Shown: in pieces, positions 1 through 6,970 of the stretch
How positions within the stretch are numbered: the first letter of the stretch is position 1
Layout of the letters: each line of letters opens with the position of its first letter
Assembly (NCBI GenBank): GCA_013817135.1
Contig: JACDDF010000110.1
Coordinates: 1 to 7,044, forward strand
DNA length: 7,044 nucleotides
Source: Nitrospirales bacterium
GTDB lineage: Bacteria; Nitrospirota; Nitrospiria; Nitrospirales; UBA8639
Direction: 5' to 3'
The notes under the pieces: model-generated
Seen by the model: the letters and a program-made list of their open reading frames with translations, nothing else
The model's database searches: none
Told to the model about the DNA's origin: nothing
Translations under genes and position numbers: made by a program

Positions 1-1180
1 GTGATTGAATGGATGGAAATACCTGGTCTTCGGCTTCTTCATTCCCATAGACAAATTCTGTCAACCCTTTGATTAATGATTGCCCCACACGAAGATTTCC
101 GGCAATAGGTTTGGCTTTGAGAAAGGCCAGGCGTTCCCAGGTTCGGCCTCGACCCGCGTAATAATGAAGCGCGTCCTCCAGGGACGAGGCCAACGGTCCG
201 ACCATCCCTTCCGGACGGAGCCGTAGATCGACCCGAAACAAGGCGCCTTCGGCTGTTGGCGCCGTCAAGACCGCCGTGAGTTCCCTGGCCAGGGTTTCAC
301 AATACAGCACACGAGCAATACTGGTTTGTCCCTTCCCCGCTTTCGTCTTCCCTTCGGGAGCATGGTACACATAAATGAGATCGACATCCGAGCTGTAATT
401 AAGCTCCCAGCCTCCGAGTTTCCCCATGGCCAGCACGGAGAAACCGTCCGCCTTTTTCCCGGTCGATACCCCCACTCCAAAATCACCAAACCGCTGGGTT
501 AACTCCTCGTTCACCAGTTCATAGACTGCCTGAATGACTACTGAGGCGAGATCCGACAAGACGGTATAGGTTTCTACGGGCGTGGCTATGCTCAATAAAT
601 CGCGAATTCCGATTCGGAGCATTTCTCGCCGCTTCATCCGTCGTAACGCTTCGCATTTCCCCTCAAAACTCGTCACCGTACCGAGGGCAGCCTGCACGTT
701 GGCCTCAAGAGCACTCCGCGTCATCCGCCGTCGCAGGATCCCATCATCTTCAATCCAATACACTAATAATGGATCACGGATAAACGTTTGCGCCATGGCC
801 GGACTATTTCCGAATGCCGCTCCCAACACTTCGACCACATGCGGGACCATCGCTAAATATTGAAATAGTTGGAGCCGTTGAATACCGGAGTCGACATAGC
901 GTTCCCATTCATTCATGGCCTGATCCGGATCGGCCGTACGCGCAACGCTGCGTAACACGGCAGGCAGAATGGTCGCCAGGGCTTTCCGGGTGACCGGGTC
1001 CCCGGCCATAGCCTGAAGATTATGGTCGGCTCGTTCCCACTCCTGTAGGCCATAGGCCTGAAGGATCCGGGCGACATCTTGCGTGATAAGTCCTGAAGCC
1101 AGGAGTAAAGGCGTGGGATCGGGAAGGCAAGCAGCCGGAGGATCACCCTCAGAAGCTGCATGTGGTTTAAAAGCGGTCAT
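1..1180 (-). CDS. glnE: GlnE, glutamine synthetase adenylyltransferase/deadenylylase (N-terminal part, cut by left edge)
   Basis: GlnE attaches AMP to, and removes it from, the regulatory tyrosine of glutamine synthetase in the cytoplasm, in response to PII and glutamine. Reading the minus strand from ATG 1180 gives 393 uninterrupted codons to the edge. Residues about 100-200 form the helical lead-in typical of GlnE, including FIRDPLLVYWIEDD near 133 and RRMKRREMLRIGIRDLL near 180-195. The nucleotidyltransferase core follows: GKLGG at 253-257, then SSDVDLIY with metal-binding Asp265 and Asp267. The RVDLRLRP motif at 316-323 supplies the third acidic residue, Asp318. The ELNxSSDxDLI form resembles the N-terminal deadenylylase half of E. 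coli GlnE, so a second half of several hundred residues should lie beyond the left edge. The start was chosen because a perfect TATAAT lies 13 bases upstream and no in-frame start precedes it closely; there is no Shine-Dalgarno, consistent with a near-leaderless mRNA. It is divergent from a second GlnE-type gene and near glnA, its expected substrate. Family assignment is firm; whether the full protein has both halves cannot be seen. Confidence 0.93.
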   Translation of the reverse strand, partial: MTAFKPHAASEGDPPAACLPDPTPLLLASGLITQDVARILQAYGLQEWERADHNLQAMAGDPVTRKALATILPAVLRSVARTADPDQAMNEWERYVDSGIQRLQLFQYLAMVPHVVEVLGAAFGNSPAMAQTFIRDPLLVYWIEDDGILRRRMTRSALEANVQAALGTVTSFEGKCEALRRMKRREMLRIGIRDLLSIATPVETYTVLSDLASVVIQAVYELVNEELTQRFGDFGVGVSTGKKADGFSVLAMGKLGGWELNYSSDVDLIYVYHAPEGKTKAGKGQTSIARVLYCETLARELTAVLTAPTAEGALFRVDLRLRPEGMVGPLASSLEDALHYYAGRGRTWERLAFLKAKPIAGNLRVGQSLIKGLTEFVYGNEEAEDQVFPSIQS

Positions 1181-1193
1181 CGTGAAGAGGAAA

Positions 1194-1222
1194 ATTATAC
1201 GGGAGCGCGTCCGGCCTTACAA
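1194..1222 (-). promoter_or_regulatory. Predicted sigma70-type promoter of glnE
   Basis: On the minus strand, a -35 TTGTAA (1222-1217, four of six consensus bases) is followed by a 17-base spacer and a perfect -10 TATAAT (1199-1194). Transcription would begin around 1183-1188, leaving a leader of at most about 8 bases before ATG 1180. The -35 hexamer is the same six base pairs used by the divergent promoter. Prediction by inspection only. Confidence 0.6.
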
Positions 1223-1244
1223 TGCAACAATTTTTCAGTATACT
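1217..1244 (+). promoter_or_regulatory. Predicted sigma70-type promoter of the ACT-GlnE gene
   Basis: On the plus strand, a weak -35 TTACAA (1217-1222, three of six) is followed by a 16-base spacer and a good -10 TATACT (1239-1244, five of six). A start site 7 bases after the -10 falls on A1252, the first base of an in-frame ATG, so the mRNA would be leaderless. The -35 lies over the -35 of the glnE promoter on the other strand, so the two polymerases could not occupy both at once. Confidence 0.5.
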
Positions 1245-1251
1245 CGGCACC

Positions 1252-3498
1252 ATGAACGAATCAGAGCGGATCCAGTCTTATCAGACTCAATGTCCTGATC
1301 TTCGTCCGGCGTTGATCAGAGATTTTGTCCAGCAGATGGACCCGGATTATTTTGAAAGCTTTCCTCCCGCCGCGATCCTGGAACATGTAGCCCTGGCGAA
1401 CCAGCTCACGTTTGAACGACCCTGTGCTATCTCGATCCGGACACTGCCCACTCGTCAATTTCAACTGACTCTGGTGGGTTACGATTATTTTTCGGAGTTT
1501 GCCACATTCTGTGGCGTCTTATCTTCATTTGGGCTGGATATTCGAGAGGCCACGATTTTCACGTCTTTAGAAAAAATGGCTCCAACTCTTTCATCAACAC
1601 CATCATTGCAAGGCCTTACATCCACGGGCACTTCCTCACAAGCGACTCGAGGGTTGACCCGGAAAATTGTCGTGGATGTCTTTCATGTTCAGGCTCTTGA
1701 AGATCTGAAATTTGCCAAACCCGAACAACGTGAGTTTCAAGAGATGGTGACGGCCCTTCTCATCCTTCTTCAAAAGAATCAGATCCGGCAAGCCCGTCGA
1801 CAGGTGAATCGCCGGCTCATTGAGAATTTAGAGAACATGCGTCAAAAACCGACGGAGATGGTCCATCCGGTCCACATCACGTTTTCCAACCCGCGCGGCA
1901 GTCATGAAACCATTCTGGATATTAGCTCAACCGATACGCCGGCATTTTTGTACACCTTTGCCAATGCCCTGGCCATGCGCGGCATCTATATTGTGAAAGC
2001 CAAGATTGAAGTCGCCAACCACCGCGTCCGGAACCGGCTCTATGTCCGCGGACGTCAGGGTGGAAAAATTGAGGGAAAAGGCGAACAACAGGAACTGCGA
2101 ACGGCGGCCACCTTACTCAAAGAATTCACCCATTATCTGAGATGGGCACCGGACCCCGGGAAAGCGCTCGATCATTTTGATCAATTCCTGGATCTATGGT
2201 TAGAGCAGGCGAATACCCCCTCGCATCTTACCAAGCTAAGCCAGGCTTCCACTCTGGAACGACTGGCTCAACTCTTTGGCAGCAGTGATTACCTGTGGGA
2301 GGATTTACTCCGTCGGCAGCATGACAATTTGTTGCCCATGATGAATCAATACCAAAAAGGCCCCCTGATTCGATCAAAATCTGTGCTCAGCAAAGCCATA
2401 GAGCCGTTATTGCTTAAAGCCAAAACTCCTGTCGACAAAAAACAGCGTTTGAATCAATGGAAAGACGAAGAGCTGTTCCGAATCGACATGCGTCATCTCC
2501 TGGAAAATAGTCCACTCCCCGACTTTTCCATGGCCCTGACCAATCTCGCTGATGTCATTCTCAACCAGGCCCTTCTGCATTCTCAACAAGCGATCAATCC
2601 GAAAGCCTCCCTCACCACTCCTCCTTCGATGGCGATTTTTGGATTAGGAAAACTCGGAGGCGGCGAATTAGGGTATGCCTCAGATATCGAGATTCTGTTC
2701 GTCTATCAAATGCCCGGCAAACCTTCGCGAGGCCAGACGACTCAGGAATTTTCAGATTATTTTGAACGCTGGGCGCAGGAATTTCTCCAATGGATTGAAG
2801 CCAAGCAGGAAGGCATTTTTCACCTGGATACCCGGTTGCGCCCCCATGGAGAAAAAGGCCTCCTCGCCAATTCCCTCCACGAGATTCAGCGCTATTATGC
2901 GCCACAGGGTGGAGCCGCTCCTTTTGAACGACAGGCGTTACTCAAGCTCCGTTTTCTTGCTGGAAATCGTGCGGTGGGAAAAGCCGTTGAACACCATCGT
3001 GACCAATTTGTCTATGCCCCAGACCCATGGGATCTTCAGACGGCCCTCCATCTTCGTGAACGTCAAATCAAAGAGTTGGTCCAGCCGGGAACCACGCATG
3101 TCAAATACGGAGCCGGTGGCCTGCTTGATGTGGAGTATACCGTGCAATATCTTCAACTCATGCACGGGCACGACCATCCTTCCATTCGCACGCCCAATAC
3201 GATTGAGGCCATCGATCACCTGAGCGGGGAAGGCCTGTTCACTCTTGAAGACGGGGCTCAGCTCAAAGACGATTACCTGTATTTTCGACAACTCATTGAC
3301 GGACTTCGAATAGTCCGTGGCCATGCCCAGGATCTGGTCCTGCCACCATCCGGTTCTGATGAAATGGTTTTTTTAGCTCGCCGGCTCGGGATGCTCACCA
3401 CAAACTGGCTTCAGGGAGCCGACGATCTGGAGCATGCCATTCACACCAGAATGACGAAAATTCGCAAACAATTCCTTCAACGGTTTCCCAAACAGTAA
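1252..3498 (+). CDS. GlnE-type nucleotidyltransferase with N-terminal tandem ACT domains (GlnD-sensor/GlnE-catalytic chimera)
   Basis: Likely a cytoplasmic enzyme that adds or removes AMP on glutamine synthetase; the substrate is inferred from family and neighbourhood. Numbered from ATG 1252 (748 aa): residues about 60-147 form a first ACT-like unit ending in VVDVFHVQ, as in GlnD ACT domains. Residues about 205-275 form a second unit (VHITFSNP, then TILDISSTDTPAFLYTFANAL, GIYIVKAKI and GGKI). Residues about 330-590 form the GlnE core, with helical lead-in, GKLGG (466-470), SDIE (Asp478, Glu480) and DTRLRP (526-531). KYGAGGLLDVEY (618-629) opens the C-terminal helical domain shared by GlnE and GlnD. 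Only one catalytic unit is present, against two in classical GlnE of about 950 residues. The ELGYxSD form resembles the adenylyltransferase half of E. coli GlnE; the usual Asp-x-Asp is Asp-x-Glu. An ATG at 1222 would add 10 residues, but it has no properly spaced Shine-Dalgarno and lies upstream of the predicted -10. It is divergent from glnE and convergent with glnA. Domain calls are strong; direct glutamine sensing is inference. Confidence 0.9.
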   Translation: MNESERIQSYQTQCPDLRPALIRDFVQQMDPDYFESFPPAAILEHVALANQLTFERPCAISIRTLPTRQFQLTLVGYDYFSEFATFCGVLSSFGLDIREATIFTSLEKMAPTLSSTPSLQGLTSTGTSSQATRGLTRKIVVDVFHVQALEDLKFAKPEQREFQEMVTALLILLQKNQIRQARRQVNRRLIENLENMRQKPTEMVHPVHITFSNPRGSHETILDISSTDTPAFLYTFANALAMRGIYIVKAKIEVANHRVRNRLYVRGRQGGKIEGKGEQQELRTAATLLKEFTHYLRWAPDPGKALDHFDQFLDLWLEQANTPSHLTKLSQASTLERLAQLFGSSDYLWEDLLRRQHDNLLPMMNQYQKGPLIRSKSVLSKAIEPLLLKAKTPVDKKQRLNQWKDEELFRIDMRHLLENSPLPDFSMALTNLADVILNQALLHSQQAINPKASLTTPPSMAIFGLGKLGGGELGYASDIEILFVYQMPGKPSRGQTTQEFSDYFERWAQEFLQWIEAKQEGIFHLDTRLRPHGEKGLLANSLHEIQRYYAPQGGAAPFERQALLKLRFLAGNRAVGKAVEHHRDQFVYAPDPWDLQTALHLRERQIKELVQPGTTHVKYGAGGLLDVEYTVQYLQLMHGHDHPSIRTPNTIEAIDHLSGEGLFTLEDGAQLKDDYLYFRQLIDGLRIVRGHAQDLVLPPSGSDEMVFLARRLGMLTTNWLQGADDLEHAIHTRMTKIRKQFLQRFPKQ

Positions 3499-3553
3499 CG
3501 CCCGGGCATCACAAGGAATTGTTTATTCCCATCATTGACTCACCCGGGCGTTA
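3496..3553. repeat. Perfect 11-bp inverted repeat starting at the stop codon
   Basis: TAACGCCCGGG (3496-3506) is exactly complementary to CCCGGGCGTTA (3543-3553), with 36 bases between. The left arm contains the TAA stop of the ACT-GlnE gene. A smaller stem, GGAAT (3515-3519) with ATTCC (3525-3529) and a 5-base loop, sits inside, so an RNA could fold as a hairpin within a stem. No T-run follows, so it is not a simple terminator; it could be an mRNA 3'-end structure or a protein-binding palindrome. Confidence 0.6.
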
Positions 3554-3564
3554 GGAATCCGTAT

Positions 3565-3592
3565 GCCTTCCCCACAGGAACGTGGGGAAGGC
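3565..3592. terminator. Predicted intrinsic terminator between convergent genes
   Basis: GCCTTCCCCAC (3565-3575) pairs perfectly with GTGGGGAAGGC (3582-3592) around a 6-base loop, giving a GC-rich 11-bp stem. On the plus strand it is followed by CACTTTTC, a short T-run that suits ending the ACT-GlnE transcript. On the minus strand it lies 14 bases past the glnA stop but has little downstream T-richness, so it may act there as a 3' stabilising hairpin or a weaker terminator. Confidence 0.7.
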
Positions 3593-3605
3593 CACTTTTC
3601 AGCGC

Positions 3606-5015
3606 TTAACAATCATAGTACATGAAATATTCATACGGGTGTGGCCTGACTCGAATCGCATCGATTTCATTGGTCCGTTTATGGGCAATCCAGGCTTCAA
3701 GCAGGTCCTCGGAAAACACTCCGCCTTTCAAGAGAAATTCATGGTCATCCTCAAGAGCCTTTAAGGCCTGTTCCAGACTCGACGGCAATGAGGGAATATT
3801 TCCTAATTCCTCCGGCTCTAAGTCATAGAGATTCTTATCCATGGCCTCGCCCGGATGAATTTTATTTTGAATCCCGTCTAACCCGGCCATGAGCATGGCA
3901 CTGAAGGCCAAATACGGATTACACGAGGGATCAGGGAACCGGACCTCAATGCGTTTGGCCTTGGGACTCGGCGAGTACATGGGAATCCGGATGCCCGCCG
4001 ATCGATTCCGGCTGGAATAGGCGAGCAACACCGGTGCTTCAAAGCCCGGGGTCAGCCGTTTGTAGGAATTCGTAATCGGGTTGGTGAGCGCGGCTAACGC
4101 CGGACCATGTTTAAGGATCCCGCCGATATAATACAAGCACATCTGCGAGACACCCGCATATTCCTTTCCCGCAAACAATGGCTTCCCGTCTTTCCAGATA
4201 CTCTGATGGGTATGCATCCCGGTGCCATTATCTCCATAGAGCGGCTTGGGCATAAAGGTCACGGTTTTGTTATGGCGACGCGCGACATTGCGCACAATAT
4301 ATTTGTACATCATCATCTGATCGGCCATCTTGACCATGGTATCGAATCGAAGGTCGATTTCGGCCTGGCCTCCGGTGGCCACTTCATGATGATGTTTCTC
4401 CACCTTGATCCCGGCTTTTTCCATTTCCCGGCACATCTCTGACCGGATATCCTGTTGCGAGTCGACAGGGGCCACGGGAAAATAGCCCTCCTTATGACGC
4501 GGTCGAGACCCGAGGTTCTCTCCGTCTTTTCCGGAATTCCAGATGCCCTCTTCCGAGTCGACAAAGTAGTAACTGGAGTGACTGTTTTGATCGAACGACA
4601 CATGGTCAAAAATAAAAAATTCGGCTTCAGGACCCCAATAGGAAACATCCCCGATTTTGGTGCTCTTGAGATATTGCTCCGCGCGAAGGGCCACTCCGCG
4701 GGGATCCCGCTCATAGACGGTTCGGGTAATGGGATCTTGCACATCCCCCACAATGCTTAACGTCGGAATCTCCATGAACGGATCCATGCAGGCGGTATTC
4801 GGATCAGGGACGATCAACATGTCACTATTTTGGATCGCACGCCACCCCCGCATTGACGATCCATCAAATCCAGAGCCTTCTTTAAAGAGATCCAACGTCA
4901 ACTCTGACGTAGGAATCGAAAAATGCTGCCAGGTCCCCAGCAGGTCGACAAACTTGACGTCAACCATTTCTACCTTGTTCTTTTTCGCATAATCCAACAC
5001 TTCTTTCGCGGTCAT
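3606..5015 (-). CDS. glnA: Type I glutamine synthetase (GlnA)
   Basis: Catalyses ATP-dependent joining of ammonia to glutamate to give glutamine, the entry point of ammonium into metabolism; the family forms cytoplasmic dodecamers. The 469-aa length equals that of E. coli GlnA. Visible motifs: FDGSSMRGW at 50-58 (N-terminal active-site segment), [10 protein letters not shown] at 128-137 (metal-binding glutamates), [17 protein letters not shown] near 208-224 (further metal ligands) and NGTGMHTH at 263-270. [17 protein letters not shown] at 312-328 carries the flap glutamate, [10 protein letters not shown] is at 336-345, and [16 protein letters not shown] starts at 355. [10 protein letters not shown] places Tyr397 exactly where GlnE adenylylates this enzyme type, so it should be a substrate of the GlnE-type enzymes to the left. 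The start is supported by a full AAGGAGGT Shine-Dalgarno six bases upstream. It lies 142 bases after amtB on the same strand and is convergent with the ACT-GlnE gene. Confidence 0.98.
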   Translation of the reverse strand: MTAKEVLDYAKKNKVEMVDVKFVDLLGTWQHFSIPTSELTLDLFKEGSGFDGSSMRGWRAIQNSDMLIVPDPNTACMDPFMEIPTLSIVGDVQDPITRTVYERDPRGVALRAEQYLKSTKIGDVSYWGPEAEFFIFDHVSFDQNSHSSYYFVDSEEGIWNSGKDGENLGSRPRHKEGYFPVAPVDSQQDIRSEMCREMEKAGIKVEKHHHEVATGGQAEIDLRFDTMVKMADQMMMYKYIVRNVARRHNKTVTFMPKPLYGDNGTGMHTHQSIWKDGKPLFAGKEYAGVSQMCLYYIGGILKHGPALAALTNPITNSYKRLTPGFEAPVLLAYSSRNRSAGIRIPMYSPSPKAKRIEVRFPDPSCNPYLAFSAMLMAGLDGIQNKIHPGEAMDKNLYDLEPEELGNIPSLPSSLEQALKALEDDHEFLLKGGVFSEDLLEAWIAHKRTNEIDAIRVRPHPYEYFMYYDC

Positions 5016-5141
5016 TCAATACCTCCTTCGCAAACACATCTGTTTATAAAAGTAATACCACGCTCTCATATCCGTAACCGCTGCCAGGCACTCATCAGAG
5101 GTGGACCAGACGCAATGCCCCTTCCACCGAATCATGCTCAT
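5016..5141 (-). CDS. Candidate small ORF between amtB and glnA (41 aa, unrecognised)
   Basis: From ATG 5141 the minus strand reads 41 codons beginning MSMIRWKGHC and ending LRRRY, then TGA directly abutting the glnA ATG. An AGGAGGG (5154-5148) lies 6 bases upstream, a good Shine-Dalgarno. It begins 16 bases after the amtB stop. The product is rich in aromatic residues (4 Trp, 4 Tyr), has 3 Cys and a basic end. I recognise no family. It could be a translationally coupled leader peptide for glnA or a chance ORF; an open run of this length in a gap of this size is not improbable by itself. The strong ribosome site and exact stop-start junction are what argue for it. Confidence 0.3.
   Translation of the reverse strand: MSMIRWKGHCVWSTSDECLAAVTDMRAWYYFYKQMCLRRRY
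5021..5028 (-). promoter_or_regulatory. Ribosome binding site of glnA
   Basis: Minus-strand AAGGAGGT is a full match to the anti-Shine-Dalgarno and sits at ideal spacing from ATG 5015. It lies inside the last codons of the candidate small ORF 5016-5141, so translation of that ORF could affect glnA initiation. Confidence 0.85.
5043..5048 (-). promoter_or_regulatory. Possible -10 element upstream of glnA
   Basis: Minus-strand TATAAA (5048-5043) lies 27 bases before the glnA start and would give a short leader containing the Shine-Dalgarno. No convincing -35 hexamer is seen at 16-18 bases upstream, so an activator-dependent promoter or simple readthrough from amtB are both open. Confidence 0.25.
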
Positions 5142-5157
5142 CCACATCCCTCCTGCA

Positions 5158-6471
5158 TTAGGAATAGGCTCGCTCATTATGTTGACTAAGATCCAACCCC
5201 ATTTCCTCGTCTTGGGCGGAGACTCTCAGCCCTACCGTCACATCCACGATTTTAAGAATGAGATAGGTTCCGATGACAGAAAAGGTCAAGGTTACCAAAG
5301 CCAATACGACTTGTATACCGAACTGTTCGGCGTTTCCGAAAAACAAACCCTGCGCCCCGATTGAGGCAAACAACCCTGTCGCTAAGATGCCCATAAATCC
5401 GCCCACGCCATGAATACCCACGACATCAAGCGAATCATCATAGCCAAGCCGCATTTTCCACACGACCGCAACATAACAGACGGTGCCTGCAACCAGCCCA
5501 ATCAAGAGGGCTGACATCGGCCCGATAAATCCTGCAGCCGGAGTCACCGTGGCCAAACCCGCGACCACCCCACTGGCGACCCCTAACACGGTCGGTTTAC
5601 CCCTGTGTACCCATTCAGCCACCATCCAGCTTAGTCCCCCTGCCGACGCGGCCGTGTGCGTGGCGAGAAACGCGGCCGCGGCCACACCATTGGCTCCTAG
5701 CGCACTCCCCGCGTTAAAGCCGAACCACCCGAACCAGAGAAGTCCTGCTCCCAGAATGGTCATCGGCAAATCATGTGGGGGCATCGGGTCTGTCCCAAAC
5801 CCCTTGCGCTTCCCAAGCATCACGGCACAGACCAACGCCCCGAACCCTGAAGAGATGTGGACGACCGCGCCACCGGCAAAATCCAAGGCTCCAAGCTTGG
5901 CTAACCACCCTCCACCCCACACCCAATGCGCCAACGGGGTATAAATCAGGAGAGACCATAAGACGGCAAACAACAATAAGGCTTTAAAATTCATTCGCTC
6001 GGCCACGCTGCCGGTAATCAGCGCCACGGTGATGGCGGCAAACATGAGCTGGAAGAGCATAAAGACTTGATGGGGCACCGTCGACGCATAAATCGGACTC
6101 GGATCCAACCCCACACCATTCAGACCCACCCATTCCAGGCCGCCGATTAACCCTCCGACATCAGGACCGAAGGCTAAACTGTATCCGCACAGCACCCAAA
6201 TCAGGCTGATTAAACAAAGAATCACCATCGTATGCATGATGGTCCCGAGCACATTTTTTTTGCGAACCAGCCCGCCATAAAATAAGGCCAGTCCAGGAAG
6301 CGTCATACACAACACCAGCGCCGAAGACATTAAGAGCCAGGCCGTATCCCCCGTATCGATTTTAGGCAAACCCTCTTCACCTGCCCAAACAGCAAATGGC
6401 TGACTCAGACTCATCCATAGCCCCAGTCCGGTCAACCTTCCCGGCGTTAAGCGTGGAACGAACAGATTCAT
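5158..6471 (-). CDS. amtB: Ammonium transporter AmtB
   Basis: Inner-membrane trimeric channel-type transporter for ammonium. Starting at ATG 6471 it has 437 aa. An upstream in-frame ATG at 6492 is less likely because the AGGAGGGG ribosome site (6481-6474) lies directly before 6471. Residues about 1-30 look like a cleavable signal peptide (basic MNLFVPRL, hydrophobic stretch, then PFAVWA before GEE), as in E. coli AmtB. About eleven hydrophobic segments follow. Signature positions of E. coli AmtB are all present: paired Phe in FQLMF (Phe103/Phe107), Trp148 in VWGGG, Asp160 and His168 in LDFAGGAVVH, Phe215 and Ser219 in GWFGFNAGS, and His318 in GIHGVGG. The cytoplasmic tail ends LDLSQHNERAYS and should meet the PII T-loop. 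It is 44 bases after glnB, so the two are very probably co-transcribed, as in glnK-amtB operons. Confidence 0.97.
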   Translation of the reverse strand: MNLFVPRLTPGRLTGLGLWMSLSQPFAVWAGEEGLPKIDTGDTAWLLMSSALVLCMTLPGLALFYGGLVRKKNVLGTIMHTMVILCLISLIWVLCGYSLAFGPDVGGLIGGLEWVGLNGVGLDPSPIYASTVPHQVFMLFQLMFAAITVALITGSVAERMNFKALLLFAVLWSLLIYTPLAHWVWGGGWLAKLGALDFAGGAVVHISSGFGALVCAVMLGKRKGFGTDPMPPHDLPMTILGAGLLWFGWFGFNAGSALGANGVAAAAFLATHTAASAGGLSWMVAEWVHRGKPTVLGVASGVVAGLATVTPAAGFIGPMSALLIGLVAGTVCYVAVVWKMRLGYDDSLDVVGIHGVGGFMGILATGLFASIGAQGLFFGNAEQFGIQVVLALVTLTFSVIGTYLILKIVDVTVGLRVSAQDEEMGLDLSQHNERAYS

Positions 6472-6473
6472 TT

Positions 6474-6481
6474 CCCCTCCT
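6474..6481 (-). promoter_or_regulatory. Ribosome binding site that fixes the amtB start
   Basis: Minus-strand AGGAGGGG ends two bases before ATG 6471, a short but workable spacing from its GGAGG core. It lies within the seven codons that would be added by the upstream ATG at 6492, so it favours the shorter protein. Confidence 0.7.
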
Positions 6482-6515
6482 CGAGTAAACAAGTGGTGTG
6501 GTAGGGTGGCAATGG

Positions 6516-6970
<455 letters not shown>

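Noticed and set aside
913..1161. 82-codon minus-strand open frame at the left, and a 74-codon one at 265-489
   Set aside because: Both lie within the longer, family-supported glnE frame on the same strand and read out of its frame.
2675..3223. 182-codon plus-strand open frame inside the ACT-GlnE gene
   Set aside because: Overlaps the well-supported catalytic domain in another frame; its translation has no recognisable family pattern.
5041..5100. Possible sigma54 (-24/-12) promoter upstream of glnA: minus-strand TGGCAGCGGTTACGG
   Set aside because: The TGGCA half fits, but the -12 half reads TACGG instead of TTGC, so the invariant GC is missing.
5100..5128. Hairpin GGTGGA/TCCACC in the amtB-glnA gap as a terminator
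   Set aside because: Only six base pairs with a 17-base loop and no T-run on the minus strand; the genes may be co-transcribed.
5483..5944. 153-codon plus-strand open frame antisense to amtB
   Set aside because: Ala/Pro/Thr-rich composition is the expected mirror of Gly/Ala-rich transmembrane codons; amtB is certain in this region.
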